Shown in pieces: positions 35,902 through 44,448 of a DNA stretch of 64,000 bases. Source of the DNA: CAYFRC01 sp050946115 (GTDB taxonomy: Bacteria > Bacillota > Clostridia > Christensenellales > Aristaeellaceae); the NCBI GenBank assembly GCA_050946115.1, contig JBMNUF010000007.1, forward strand, positions 62,001-126,000, read 5' to 3'. The notes under the pieces were generated by a model. That model ran no database searches. It saw only the letters and a list, made by a program, of their open reading frames with translations, and was not told where the DNA came from. The stretch's first letter is position 1, and each line of letters starts with the position of its first letter. The translations under genes and the position numbers were made by a program.

Positions 35902-37908
35902 TCAATAGACCGTGACGGTCGTATTTCGCGGGCAGTTGTTCCAGAGCCACTTGGCGTCCTCGACGGAGAGCCGTACGCAGCCGTGAGAGGCCTTCCTGCC
36001 GAGGTTTCTGACGCTGCTCTGCACGACATTGCCGTTTTTCGCGCCGTACAGCACGCTGTGGAACATGATATCGCCCTTGATGTAGAAGGCATACTGCGCC
36101 CAGCACTTGAACTTCGTAAAATAGTGCCAGCGCGCGCCGGGGCCCGTCGTCGATTGATAGGTGCCCTTGGGCGTGGGGGTCGCGTTGACGCCCGAGGAGC
36201 ACTTCATCGTCTTCACGAGCACGGTGTATTCGCCGCTGTTGTCGGGAGAATACACGTATACGCGCTGCTTCGAGGTGTCCACCTTCACCAAATAGGGCTT
36301 TTGCGCCTTAATCGCCTCCGAGGAGTAGAGGACGGACAGCGTATCGCGCCCCGCGACGCCGTCCTGCGAGAGGGAGTTGCGCCGCTGGAACGCCTGCACC
36401 GCATTTGCGGTGACGGAGCCGTAGTCCCCGTCGGGCGCGGAATACAGGTAACTGAGGTCTGCGAGCCGCCGCTGCAGCCGCACGACTTCCTGCCCGCGGT
36501 CGCCCGCCTTGAGGAGGTCGGGGACGGCGGGGAAGGAGTCCGCGTAGAACGCATCGAGAAGAAGCGGGTCGGCAATGCCGTTGACGGCGGTTTTGACCTT
36601 GGACATATCCACGTCGTTTTCCGTCGCCGCCATCGCCATGCGCGTGGGCGGGGCGGGCGCGATGTCGTCGGAATCCGCAGAGGGTTCTCGCACTATGCTC
36701 TCTATGAGCAGCGCGTCCATCTCCCGCTGCCGCATGTACGTTTGCAAGTTTTTTACGCCCTCCGTCGTCGTCGCGCCGTATGCGCCGTCGATGCCGCCCT
36801 TCATGAAGCCCAGATATTTGAGCCGCCTTTGCAGCACCTTCACGGGTTCGCCGGAGGAGCCGCTCGCGAGCATCGGGTTATCCGGCAAATGCGCGTCTTC
36901 GGAAAAGACGGAAGATAGCGTCTCCGTGTCCGCGCTTCCCGTTTCGGGGAGGTTCGCGTAATGCTGATACAAAAGCACCCCGCGCTGCGCGTTCGCGCCG
37001 TACATGCCGTCGGGCGCGTCCGTCGCGTAGCCGAGCGCGGAAAGCCGCCGTTGCAGCCGTATGACGTCGCTCCCGCTGTCGCCGTAGGAGAGCGGCCTTT
37101 CGTAGGCGGTGAACAAATCGCTTTGGAGGTAGAGCTGCAGCCTGTCGTCCGCGATGCCATTGACTTCGGTCTTTGGCTCCGCGACGGGGGAAGCACCCAA
37201 ATCGCGCATATCGGCGGAAATGTGGATTGCCTCGTCATCCGCATCCGCGTAGCGCAGGGAGAGGGCGAGAATCGCCTGCTCTTCCCTCTCGCGCATGAAC
37301 GTCTGCACTTCCTTTACGGCGGCGGCGGTCATCTCGCCGTATTCGCCGTCGGATACGCCCGTATAAAAGCCCGCGGCATAGAGTTTGTTCTGCAGGAGCG
37401 CGACGCTCTTTCCGCGCGCGCCGATTCCGAGATCGGGCGTATACGGGGAAGTGACCTCGATCCGTGTAAAGAGTAGGCTCTTATCCGCCCACAGCGGAAG
37501 CGCCGCGCCGTCCTCGAAGTGGAAGTGCGCGCGGCGGTCGGAAATCGCGCCCCACAGCGCGTCCGCGATGTGTTGGCTGTCCTCGCCCTCCGTATCGGCG
37601 AGCACCGCGCTGGCGAGGTCGAGCACCCACTGCTTCGTCTCCTGCCATTCGTCGGTGGAAGCGGTTTTGCCGGAAAGCGCCATTTTGACCGTTATAAGGG
37701 AATATCCGTCCTCGCACGCTACGTCGATGCTCTCGCTGCCGAGGGGCTGCTCGTCGGGCGCAAGGCGCGCCCTGTCTCCGGTAGGGAGGTCGTAGGCGAC
37801 GTCGCGCGCGCGTTCGATCTCCGTATAGGGGATTGCTTCCGCAAAGGCGAAAGACTGTAAGAGCAAGAGCGCGGCGATTAGTCCCCAAAGGAAGCGGCTG
37901 ATTCGCAT
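35902..37908 (-). CDS. L,D-transpeptidase with four peptidoglycan-binding repeats
   Basis: 668 residues, secreted: an N-terminal hydrophobic signal (MRISRFLWGLIAALLLLQSF) ends near AFAEA. Four PG_binding_1-type repeats follow, with the signatures DLGIGARGKSVALLQNKLY, SYGDSGSDVIRLQRRLSAL, SGSSGEPVKVLQRRLKYLG and AGDRGQEVVRLQRRLADL. The last about 125 residues are a YkuD catalytic domain with SHGCVRLSVEDAKWLW containing the active cysteine. It makes 3-3 cross-links or anchors proteins in the wall. GAGGAA precedes the ATG; a longer upstream frame would spoil the signal peptide. It is longer than typical single-repeat LDTs. Confidence 0.93.
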   Translation of the reverse strand: MRISRFLWGLIAALLLLQSFAFAEAIPYTEIERARDVAYDLPTGDRARLAPDEQPLGSESIDVACEDGYSLITVKMALSGKTASTDEWQETKQWVLDLASAVLADTEGEDSQHIADALWGAISDRRAHFHFEDGAALPLWADKSLLFTRIEVTSPYTPDLGIGARGKSVALLQNKLYAAGFYTGVSDGEYGEMTAAAVKEVQTFMREREEQAILALSLRYADADDEAIHISADMRDLGASPVAEPKTEVNGIADDRLQLYLQSDLFTAYERPLSYGDSGSDVIRLQRRLSALGYATDAPDGMYGANAQRGVLLYQHYANLPETGSADTETLSSVFSEDAHLPDNPMLASGSSGEPVKVLQRRLKYLGFMKGGIDGAYGATTTEGVKNLQTYMRQREMDALLIESIVREPSADSDDIAPAPPTRMAMAATENDVDMSKVKTAVNGIADPLLLDAFYADSFPAVPDLLKAGDRGQEVVRLQRRLADLSYLYSAPDGDYGSVTANAVQAFQRRNSLSQDGVAGRDTLSVLYSSEAIKAQKPYLVKVDTSKQRVYVYSPDNSGEYTVLVKTMKCSSGVNATPTPKGTYQSTTGPGARWHYFTKFKCWAQYAFYIKGDIMFHSVLYGAKNGNVVQSSVRNLGRKASHGCVRLSVEDAKWLWNNCPRNTTVTVY

Positions 37909-38039
37909 ATTGTGTTCCTCGTAGTATACAATAGTAGTACTTGTAGACCTCTCTCCAGAGGTGTGACAAAACACGGTACGATTAAGACGAAGCGAGGCAC
38001 TTATTTGTTGCATCGCTTTGTCGCGGCGAAAAAACGGAC

Positions 38040-38068
38040 TTGACAGATTGCGCGTTGTCGCGTATCAT
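38040..38068 (+). promoter_or_regulatory. promoter of the amidohydrolase gene
   Basis: TTGACA and TATCAT with a 17-base spacer, 36 bases before the ATG. Confidence 0.85.
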
Positions 38069-38104
38069 GAACGCGGGAAAAAACGCCGGAGAGGAAGGTT
38101 TGCT

Positions 38105-39250
38105 ATGCTTTTGATTCGGAATGCGAAGGTTTTTGACGCTGTACACGAAACGCCGTATCAGGCGGATATCCTGATCGACGGGGGCAAGATCGCGGACATC
38201 GGCGAGGCGCTTTCCGCGCCCGAGGATTGCGAGGTCTTTGACGCGGCGGGGCTGAACGCCTATCCGGGCTTTGTCGAGGCGCACGGGCATACGGGGCTGG
38301 ACGGATACGGCATCGGCTATGAGGGCGCGGATTACAACGAATACAACGACATCCTCTCCCCGCAGCTGCGCGCGATCGACGCCATCCAGCCGTTCGATTT
38401 TGCGCTGAAGGAAGCGGCGCGCGCGGGCGTTACGTGCCTTTGCGTGGGTCCGGGCAGCGCGAACGTATTGGGCGGCACCTTTGCGGCGATCAAGCCCGTC
38501 GGAAAGCGCGTGGACGACATGTGCATCAAGGAAGAGGTCGCCATGAAGTGCGCGTTCGGCGAAAACCCGAAGCGCTGCTATCGCGAAAAGGGCGATTCCA
38601 CGCGCATGTCCACCGCCGCCAAGCTGCGCGAGATGCTGTTCAAGGCGCGGGAATACATGCAAAAGCTCGAAAATGCGGGGGAGGACATCTCCAAACGACC
38701 TGCGTTTGACCTGAAGCTGCACGCGCTGATCCCCGTTTTGAAGGGCGAAATGCCGCTGAAGGCGCACGCACACCAGGCGGACGACCTGTTTACTGCGATC
38801 CGCATCGCCAAGGAATTCGGTGTGCGACTGACGCTGGAGCACGTCACGGAGGGGCACCTCGTCGCGGAGGAGCTTGTGAAGGAGGGCTACCCCGTAGCCG
38901 TAGGTCCCACGCTCGGCCACGCGAGCAAGTTTGAGCTGCGCAACAAGAGCTGGACGACGCCGGGCGCGCTGAACCGCGCGGGGCTGAACGTATCCATCAT
39001 CACGGATTCGCCCGTGATCCCGCAGAAATACCTCGCCATGTGCGCGGGGCTCGCCGTGAAGAGCGGCATGGACGCCTTCGAGGCGCTCAAGGCGATCACC
39101 ATCAACTCCGCAAAGCACATCGGTCTCGAAAATCGCGTGGGCTCGCTCGAAAAGGGCAAGGACGCCGACATCGTGCTGACGGACGGCTGCCCGTTTGAGA
39201 TTTCGACGAACGTCGTAAAGGTATATATCGACGGCAAAGAAGTCGAATGA
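38105..39250 (+). CDS. amidohydrolase-superfamily protein
   Basis: 381 residues. The fold marks are LLIRNAKVFD and ILIDGGKIADIG at the N-terminus, GFVEAHGHTGLDG as first metal pair, LKAHAHQADD and LTLEHVTEGH as further ligands, ITDSPVIPQ as the last aspartate and GSLEKGKDADIVL at the end. This is the imidazolonepropionase/dihydroorotase-like group; similar genes are often labelled only amidohydrolase. Substrate unknown. GGAGAGGAAGG precedes the ATG. It is followed 35 bases later by a secreted protein gene. Confidence 0.9.
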   Translation: MLLIRNAKVFDAVHETPYQADILIDGGKIADIGEALSAPEDCEVFDAAGLNAYPGFVEAHGHTGLDGYGIGYEGADYNEYNDILSPQLRAIDAIQPFDFALKEAARAGVTCLCVGPGSANVLGGTFAAIKPVGKRVDDMCIKEEVAMKCAFGENPKRCYREKGDSTRMSTAAKLREMLFKAREYMQKLENAGEDISKRPAFDLKLHALIPVLKGEMPLKAHAHQADDLFTAIRIAKEFGVRLTLEHVTEGHLVAEELVKEGYPVAVGPTLGHASKFELRNKSWTTPGALNRAGLNVSIITDSPVIPQKYLAMCAGLAVKSGMDAFEALKAITINSAKHIGLENRVGSLEKGKDADIVLTDGCPFEISTNVVKVYIDGKEVE

Positions 39251-39285
39251 CGAAGGGCGGCTTCCGCACGAACAAGGAGTGTGCG

Positions 39286-39876
39286 ATGAAACAATTTCTT
39301 GCATTGCTGGCAGTGCTCATTCTCCTCGCGTCGGGCATCGCGTATGCGGAGGGAGAAGGCGGCGCGCTTTTGATTTTGAACTACGGCACGGAAAGCCAAG
39401 CGGACTACAAAGCGGTGGGCGAGGTGCGCGCGCCGAGCGGCTACGTCCCCATAGAGGGGATTTCGCCCAACACGGAGGGCGCCGAAAGCGAACTGTACTA
39501 TAAGCCGGAGGATTCGGCATCGTCCGTTCGTTTCTTCTATTATACGACGGGAAACGGCGACAGCGCGGAGCTGGCGCAGAAGCTTCCGGAGATGTACGCC
39601 TCGTTCTACGAAGATTTCACTGCGGAGGATGTCCGAACGGAATCCGTCTTGGGGAACGACTGGCTGATCTTCTCCTACAGGTGCAGCTATCCGAATGCCG
39701 ACGGGACGGGAGCGGTGTACGAGCAGACCGCTGTCTGCTATCGCCAGCTTGGGGATGTCGGCTATGTCGCCTGCATCGTTTCCGCAGCGTTCGCAGCGCC
39801 CGAGGAATACTACGCGTCAGAGGGCTTGCGCGCCCTGATAGAGAGTGCCATAAGCGCCGTCGAGTTTAAGCAGTAG
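39286..39876 (+). CDS. secreted protein of unknown function
   Basis: 196 residues. A clear signal peptide (MKQFLALLAVLILLASGIAYA) should be removed after AYA; there is no lipobox cysteine. The mature part is acidic and rich in Tyr and Ser with no motif that I recognise. AAGGAG lies upstream of the ATG at 39286; the frame opens earlier but without a better site. It probably shares the amidohydrolase transcript and is followed by a strong terminator. Confidence 0.82.
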   Translation: MKQFLALLAVLILLASGIAYAEGEGGALLILNYGTESQADYKAVGEVRAPSGYVPIEGISPNTEGAESELYYKPEDSASSVRFFYYTTGNGDSAELAQKLPEMYASFYEDFTAEDVRTESVLGNDWLIFSYRCSYPNADGTGAVYEQTAVCYRQLGDVGYVACIVSAAFAAPEEYYASEGLRALIESAISAVEFKQ

Positions 39877-39888
39877 CCCAATGAGGCA

Positions 39889-39928
39889 ACAAAAATCCCG
39901 CTCCGTCGCCGGAACGGGATTTTTGTTG
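39889..39928. terminator. bidirectional terminator between converging genes
   Basis: AACAAAAATCCCG pairs with CGGGATTTTTGTT around a short inner stem (CTCCG/CGGAA), with A- and T-runs serving both strands. Confidence 0.9.
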
Positions 39929-39935
39929 CTCGCGA

Positions 39936-40811
39936 TTACCCCTTGATGCCCGTCAGGGAGATGCCCTTGACGATCTGCTTTTCAAACAGCACGAAGAAGA
40001 TGAGGATCGGCAGCGATGCGATGGAGTTGACCGTCATCGGCACCGTCTTATCTACCGTAAACTGGCTGATGAACGTCGGGATGCCGACCGGCAGCGTGAA
40101 ATTGTCTTCGCTCATCGCGCAAAGATACGGCCAAAGGTAGCTGTTCCAGTTGCCGATGAAGGTGAAGATCGAAACCGTCACCAGCACGGTTCGCGAAAGC
40201 GGCAGCACCACGTGGATGTACGTCGAGACCTCGCCCGCGCCGTCGATGCAGGCGGCGTCGATCAGGTCGTTGGGGATGCCCGTCAAAAAGCTCGTCATGA
40301 TGATGATGTTCATGGAGCCCGCGAGCGCGGGCAGAATCAGTCCCGCGTAGGTATCGATGAGCTTCAGGCTGTTCGTCAATACGAACAGGGAGACGATCGT
40401 CGCCTCGCCCGGCACCATGAGGCCGATCAGAAAATAGAAGTAGAACGCCTTGCGGCCGCGAAACTGCATTTTTGCCAGCGCGTAGCTCGCCATGGAGCAG
40501 AACAGCCCGACGAACGCCGTGACGATGGCGGCGATGCCGACAGAGTTCGTGAGCCAGCGGACGACCTTCGTACCGCCGGACAGCACGTCGATGTAGTGCC
40601 GTACGGTAAACGGCGGGAAGAAATAGTGAAACGCCGTCGCCAGGCTGGACTCGTTGATCTTGAGGGATACGCATATCATCCACAGGAGCGGAAAGAAGCA
40701 GATCAATGCGAGAAGGCACGACACGATTTCGAGCACCACGCTGCCCGCCGTCACATTGCGCCTGCGCCCGGAGGAAGGCTGTATCTTCTTGGAAGTTTGC
40801 GCCTGAATCAT
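39936..40811 (-). CDS. sugar ABC transporter permease (MalG-type)
   Basis: 291 residues, six helices. The EAA loop of binding-protein-dependent permeases is seen as DAACIDGAGEVSTYIHVVLP, which docks on the ATPase. The order binding protein, MalF-type permease, MalG-type permease is the CUT1 carbohydrate importer layout. The ATG overlaps the upstream permease stop by 4 bases. No ATPase gene is nearby, so a shared MsmK/UgpC-type ATPase elsewhere probably energises it. Confidence 0.93.
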   Translation of the reverse strand: MIQAQTSKKIQPSSGRRRNVTAGSVVLEIVSCLLALICFFPLLWMICVSLKINESSLATAFHYFFPPFTVRHYIDVLSGGTKVVRWLTNSVGIAAIVTAFVGLFCSMASYALAKMQFRGRKAFYFYFLIGLMVPGEATIVSLFVLTNSLKLIDTYAGLILPALAGSMNIIIMTSFLTGIPNDLIDAACIDGAGEVSTYIHVVLPLSRTVLVTVSIFTFIGNWNSYLWPYLCAMSEDNFTLPVGIPTFISQFTVDKTVPMTVNSIASLPILIFFVLFEKQIVKGISLTGIKG

Positions 40812-41710
40812 TCTTCTTCCCCCTTCCGCCCGATCTTGCGCTGGATGACGGTCAACACGATCAGGATGAAAAACAGCATGAAGCTCATCGCGCAGGCCTT
40901 GCCCATGCGCTGCTTCACAAACGCCTGTTCGTAGATGTACTGGATCAGCGGTCGCGTCTCGCGCCCGGGACCGCCGCCGGTGATCAATTTGATCTGTTGG
41001 AAGACCTTAAACGACGCGATGAGCTGCAAGAGCAGGATCAGCCACGTCGTCTTGCTCAAAAGCGGCAGCGTGATGCGGAAGAGCTGCTGCCTCGGCGTCG
41101 CGCCGTCGATCTCGGACGCCTCGTACAGGGTGTCCGGGATGTCCTGCAGCGCGGAGATATACAGCATCATATTGTAACCCTGCGTCCACCACATCGTCGC
41201 CACGACGATGGTCACCCACGCGAGATTCTTGTCCGCAAGCCAGTAAATCTCAAAATCTTCGCTGACGCCCAGGGAATGCATCAGATTGCTGATGAAGCCC
41301 ATGTTGTGCGGCTGACACAGAAAAATCGTGATGTAGGAGATGACCGCGACCGACAGAAGGTTCGGCATGAAATACGCGGTGCGGTATATCCGCTTCATCC
41401 GCGTCGCGCGGTTCGCGAGCAGCGCGAGGCTGAGCGACGAAACCATGATGAGCGGCGTGGAATACAGCACGAATTTCGTCGTGTTCCAAAGCGACTGCCA
41501 GAAGAACTTGTCCGAGAACATCGCGCTGTAGTTCTCAAAGCGGATGAAATCCTGCTTTCCCATGAGCGTCCAGTTGTGCAGGCTGATATAGACGCTCTGG
41601 AAGACGGGATAGATGGTAAAAATCGAATACAATACCGTAAACGGCAACAGGAAGCAGAGCGCGACCCCAAATGCGCGAAGTTCTTTTGCGTGCGCTGTCT
41701 TTTGCTGCAT
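40808..41710 (-). CDS. sugar ABC transporter permease (MalF/UgpA-type)
   Basis: 300 residues with six helices; EAA loop ASEIDGATPRQQLFRITLP. The ATG at 41710 has GAGGAGG 8 bases upstream; an upstream extension of the frame runs through a hairpin and is not used. It pairs with the MalG-type permease to form the membrane channel. The 14-bp intergenic hairpin between it and the binding-protein gene may set the ratio of binding protein to permease. Confidence 0.93.
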   Translation of the reverse strand: MQQKTAHAKELRAFGVALCFLLPFTVLYSIFTIYPVFQSVYISLHNWTLMGKQDFIRFENYSAMFSDKFFWQSLWNTTKFVLYSTPLIMVSSLSLALLANRATRMKRIYRTAYFMPNLLSVAVISYITIFLCQPHNMGFISNLMHSLGVSEDFEIYWLADKNLAWVTIVVATMWWTQGYNMMLYISALQDIPDTLYEASEIDGATPRQQLFRITLPLLSKTTWLILLLQLIASFKVFQQIKLITGGGPGRETRPLIQYIYEQAFVKQRMGKACAMSFMLFFILIVLTVIQRKIGRKGEEE

Positions 41711-41738
41711 GGCAATGGCCTCCTCGGAGAAATACAGG

Positions 41739-41770
41739 GTGCTTTCCCCGAGAGGGCTCGGGGAAAGCAC
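41739..41770 (-). terminator. perfect 14-bp intergenic stem-loop in the sugar importer operon
   Basis: GTGCTTTCCCCGAG pairs with CTCGGGGAAAGCAC around a 4-base loop. It has no long T-run. Such stems between a binding-protein gene and its permeases usually protect the upstream mRNA or cause partial termination. Confidence 0.75.
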
Positions 41771-41785
41771 GGTGCGCCCTTGTAC

Positions 41786-43084
41786 TTAGGAAATCGTCGC
41801 TTCGATCTCCTCGACGATCATGTCGTAGGTGGTCTCCGCGTCCTGTTCTCCGGTCAGGTATGCGCCGATCTGCGCGATCAGAGCGTCGCGGATCGGGTAG
41901 GAATAGGGGTTAGACTCGAAGTATACGACGTAGTTCGCGGCGTCCTTATAGTCCGCGCGATACGGCATCGCGGCATACTCCGCAGATTCGACGACGTTCA
42001 CGTTCGCGACGACGTGCCCCGCGGTCGCCCACTGGATGGAGTTCTTGGAGGCATAGTCGAAGAACTTCATGCATGCCTGCACGATTTCGTCGGTATGCGT
42101 GGACTTCACCGGCACGATGAAGGTGTGGGAATCGCCCCAGATTGCATAGTCGCCCTCGCCGCCGAAGCACTGCGGGATCAACGTGACGCCGAAGTTCAGT
42201 CCCTCGACGTTTTCGACCGTGAAGGTGTTCCAAACGCCACCGATCGCGAGCGCGGCATTGCCGGCGGTGAAGTACTGAATGTAGCTGCTCAGGTTCATCG
42301 GGATGTAGCCCGCGTCGAACCAGGACTTCATGTATTCGAGCGCCTTGATCGTCGCATCCTTATCGATGGTGATCTCCAGATCGCTCGTGATGACGGGCGC
42401 CACACCCTGCTGGTGATAGAGACCCCACCACAGGCGGAACGGGTCGTCTCCGGTGGTCGGGAACGCGAGCACGGACTGACCATCCGAAAGCGTGGCCTTG
42501 ATTTCGCCGAGCCATGCATACACTTCGTCCGCCGTCTGCGGGACGATCAGGTTGCCGTTCTCGTCGAGGAAATCCGCCAGCAGATCCTTGTTGTAGAACA
42601 TGACGTTCGGGTGCGTGTCCAACGGAACCGCGTAGATGCCGCCGTCGATGGTGCAGGCGGCGAGGTTGTTCTGGTTGACCATGCTCCAGTCGAACCCGAT
42701 CGCTTCCGCAGCGGCCTTCAGGTCGGTGACGACGTCGAGGTTGCGCAGCTCGGGCAGCTTCGCCAGATGGCTGATGCCGATGTCGGGTCCCTTATCGACC
42801 GCCACCGCCGTGGTCAGCTTGGTGTAGTACTCGCCCCAGGCGAGCTGGACGTTGCGAACGGTGTAGGCGGGGTTGGTGGCGTTGTAATTGTCGACGATGT
42901 CGACCATGACGCTGCCCTCGCCGCCGCTGAACAGCGACCAGAACATCAGTTCGTGTTCGCCTGCGACGATCGCCTCGGGGTTCTCGACCGAGCCTCTTTC
43001 GTCGACGATGATCTCCTCCTCCGCGAATGCGCAGCACGAGAGCGCGAGCAACAGGGCCAGTGTAAGTGCCAGGAACTTCTTCAT
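41786..43084 (-). CDS. extracellular sugar-binding protein of an ABC importer
   Basis: 432 residues. An N-terminal signal (MKKFLALTLALLLALSCCAFA) is present, though the two cysteines are not in a perfect lipobox. The mature part has SGGEGSVMVDIVDNYNATNP, AWGEYYTKLTTAVAVDKGPDI and a later GGVWNTFTVE segment, typical of family 1 (MalE/UgpB-like) solute-binding proteins. It captures a carbohydrate outside the cell for the two permeases downstream. Ribosome site AGGAGAGACCCCC lies before the ATG. Ligand unknown. Confidence 0.93.
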   Translation of the reverse strand: MKKFLALTLALLLALSCCAFAEEEIIVDERGSVENPEAIVAGEHELMFWSLFSGGEGSVMVDIVDNYNATNPAYTVRNVQLAWGEYYTKLTTAVAVDKGPDIGISHLAKLPELRNLDVVTDLKAAAEAIGFDWSMVNQNNLAACTIDGGIYAVPLDTHPNVMFYNKDLLADFLDENGNLIVPQTADEVYAWLGEIKATLSDGQSVLAFPTTGDDPFRLWWGLYHQQGVAPVITSDLEITIDKDATIKALEYMKSWFDAGYIPMNLSSYIQYFTAGNAALAIGGVWNTFTVENVEGLNFGVTLIPQCFGGEGDYAIWGDSHTFIVPVKSTHTDEIVQACMKFFDYASKNSIQWATAGHVVANVNVVESAEYAAMPYRADYKDAANYVVYFESNPYSYPIRDALIAQIGAYLTGEQDAETTYDMIVEEIEATIS

Positions 43085-43121
43085 GGGGGTCTCTCCTTTC
43101 GAAAATGTGTTTTTCTATATT

Positions 43122-43133
43122 CACCTGCAGGTG
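43122..43133. promoter_or_regulatory. palindrome in the importer leader, possible operator
   Basis: CACCTGCAGGTG is a perfect 12-bp palindrome about 40 bases downstream of the probable transcription start. LacI-family or other sugar repressors often bind such sites; the regulator is not in the window. Confidence 0.5.
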
Positions 43134-43176
43134 CAGGGAATACGCACCTTTGTGTAAACTCCAAGTACTTATGTTA

Positions 43177-43205
43177 ATTATACGATATCCATACGGCATT
43201 GTCAA
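43177..43205 (-). promoter_or_regulatory. consensus promoter of the sugar importer operon
   Basis: TTGACA and TATAAT with a 17-base spacer; a perfect match to the sigma-A consensus, consistent with tight repression by another factor. Confidence 0.9.
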
Positions 43206-43330
43206 CAGGAAATTGCGCGCTTACCCAACCGTCGGCGCGGACAAGGCACGATGCGTTGCGCAAAGAGGAAGCGTGGAAGAAACGCCGCACGTGCCGCGAT
43301 TGAAGGGTGCCTTCGGAGGAGTTTGGCCAT

Positions 43331-43363
43331 GAAAAAGGACGGAAGGCTTTTCGCTTTCCGCCC
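43331..43363 (-). terminator. terminator after mnmA
   Basis: On the minus strand the stem GGGCGGAAAGC/GCCTTCCGTCC is followed by TTTTTC, just after the mnmA stop. Confidence 0.8.
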
Positions 43364-43370
43364 TTTGTTT

Positions 43371-44435
43371 TCAGTCGATCGTGCCGCCGCCAAGGCACTC
43401 CTCGCCCCGATAGACGACCGCCGCCTGCCCGCCGGTCACGGCGCGCTGCTTTGCGGCGAATTCCATGTGCATTCGGTCGCCCCGAATGGCAATGACGGCG
43501 TCCTGCAGGGGTTGCCGGTGGCGGATGCGGATTTGGCAGGGGAAGGGTTCGCCGTCCATGGCGGGTGCGCTTCCCGATGTCCACGTGAGCGCGCTCGCGG
43601 TGGCATGCCCCACGTACAGGCGGGATTCGTCGCCCTGGCTCACGACCAGCACGTTTCGTTCGAGGTTCTTTTCCACGACGAACCACCTGCCGCCGTTTCC
43701 GCCGCCGATGCCCAAGCCCCGGCGCTGGCCGAGCGTGTAGTACATGAGCCCGTCGTGCGTGCCGACGACGGTTCCGTCCTCCGTCTGTATCTGCCCTGGC
43801 TGTGCGGGGAGGTATTGCATGAGAAACGGCTTAAAATCCCGCTCGCCGATGAAGCACACGCCCGTGGAGTCCTTTTTGGAGAAGGTCGGAAGGCTCGCCT
43901 CCTGCGCGATCTTCCGCACCTCGGCCTTTAAGAGATTCCGAAGCGGGAAGCAGGCGTAGGAGAGCGCCCGCTGCCCGAGCATGTAGAGGAAATACGTCTG
44001 ATCCTTGTTTTCGTCCTTCGCACGGAGCAGGCGGTACCTGCCGTTTACGCAGTCCACGCCCGCGAAATGCCCCGTCGCAAGCTTTTCCGCGCCCGCCTTT
44101 TTCGCGAAATCGAGAAACGAGCTGAATTTGATTTCGCGGTTGCACAATACGTCCGGGTTGGGCGTGCGTCCCTTTCGGTACTCCGAAAGGAAATGGCTGA
44201 AGACGCGCTCCCTGTATTCTTTCGCGAAACTCACGCCGTAATAGGGGATGCCGATCGCATCGCAGACGTCGCGCGCGTCCGCCCAGTCGCGCTCGGCGGT
44301 GCATACGCCCGCGCCGTCTACTTCCTCCCAGTTGTTCATGAAGACGCCGATCACCTCGTGCCCCGCGCGCTTGAGAAGCAGCGCCGCGACGGAGGAATCC
44401 ACGCCGCCGGATATGCCTACCACGATCCTCGCCAT
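43371..44435 (-). CDS. mnmA: tRNA-specific 2-thiouridylase
   Basis: 354 residues. MnmA adds sulfur to U34 of tRNA-Lys, -Glu and -Gln. The ATP-pyrophosphatase P-loop is VGISGGVDSSVAA. NPDVLCNREIKF contains the first catalytic cysteine and DSTGVCFIGER the second; LGQRRGLGIGG is a further family motif. GGAGGGC precedes the ATG 13 bases after the upstream gene's stop, so it is the last gene of a three-gene operon (HAD-Tmk, kinase-like protein, MnmA). Confidence 0.97.
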   Translation of the reverse strand: MARIVVGISGGVDSSVAALLLKRAGHEVIGVFMNNWEEVDGAGVCTAERDWADARDVCDAIGIPYYGVSFAKEYRERVFSHFLSEYRKGRTPNPDVLCNREIKFSSFLDFAKKAGAEKLATGHFAGVDCVNGRYRLLRAKDENKDQTYFLYMLGQRALSYACFPLRNLLKAEVRKIAQEASLPTFSKKDSTGVCFIGERDFKPFLMQYLPAQPGQIQTEDGTVVGTHDGLMYYTLGQRRGLGIGGGNGGRWFVVEKNLERNVLVVSQGDESRLYVGHATASALTWTSGSAPAMDGEPFPCQIRIRHRQPLQDAVIAIRGDRMHMEFAAKQRAVTGGQAAVVYRGEECLGGGTID

Positions 44436-44448
44436 AGCGCCCTCCGCG

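Noticed and set aside
37982..39304. A 440-codon minus-strand frame opposite the amidohydrolase
   Set aside because: No domain recognised, and it covers the promoter and ribosome site of the well-supported plus-strand gene.
40706..43177. An 823-codon plus-strand frame opposite the sugar importer
   Set aside because: It is the antisense shadow of three well-supported ABC transporter genes and has arginine/histidine-rich, motif-free sequence.
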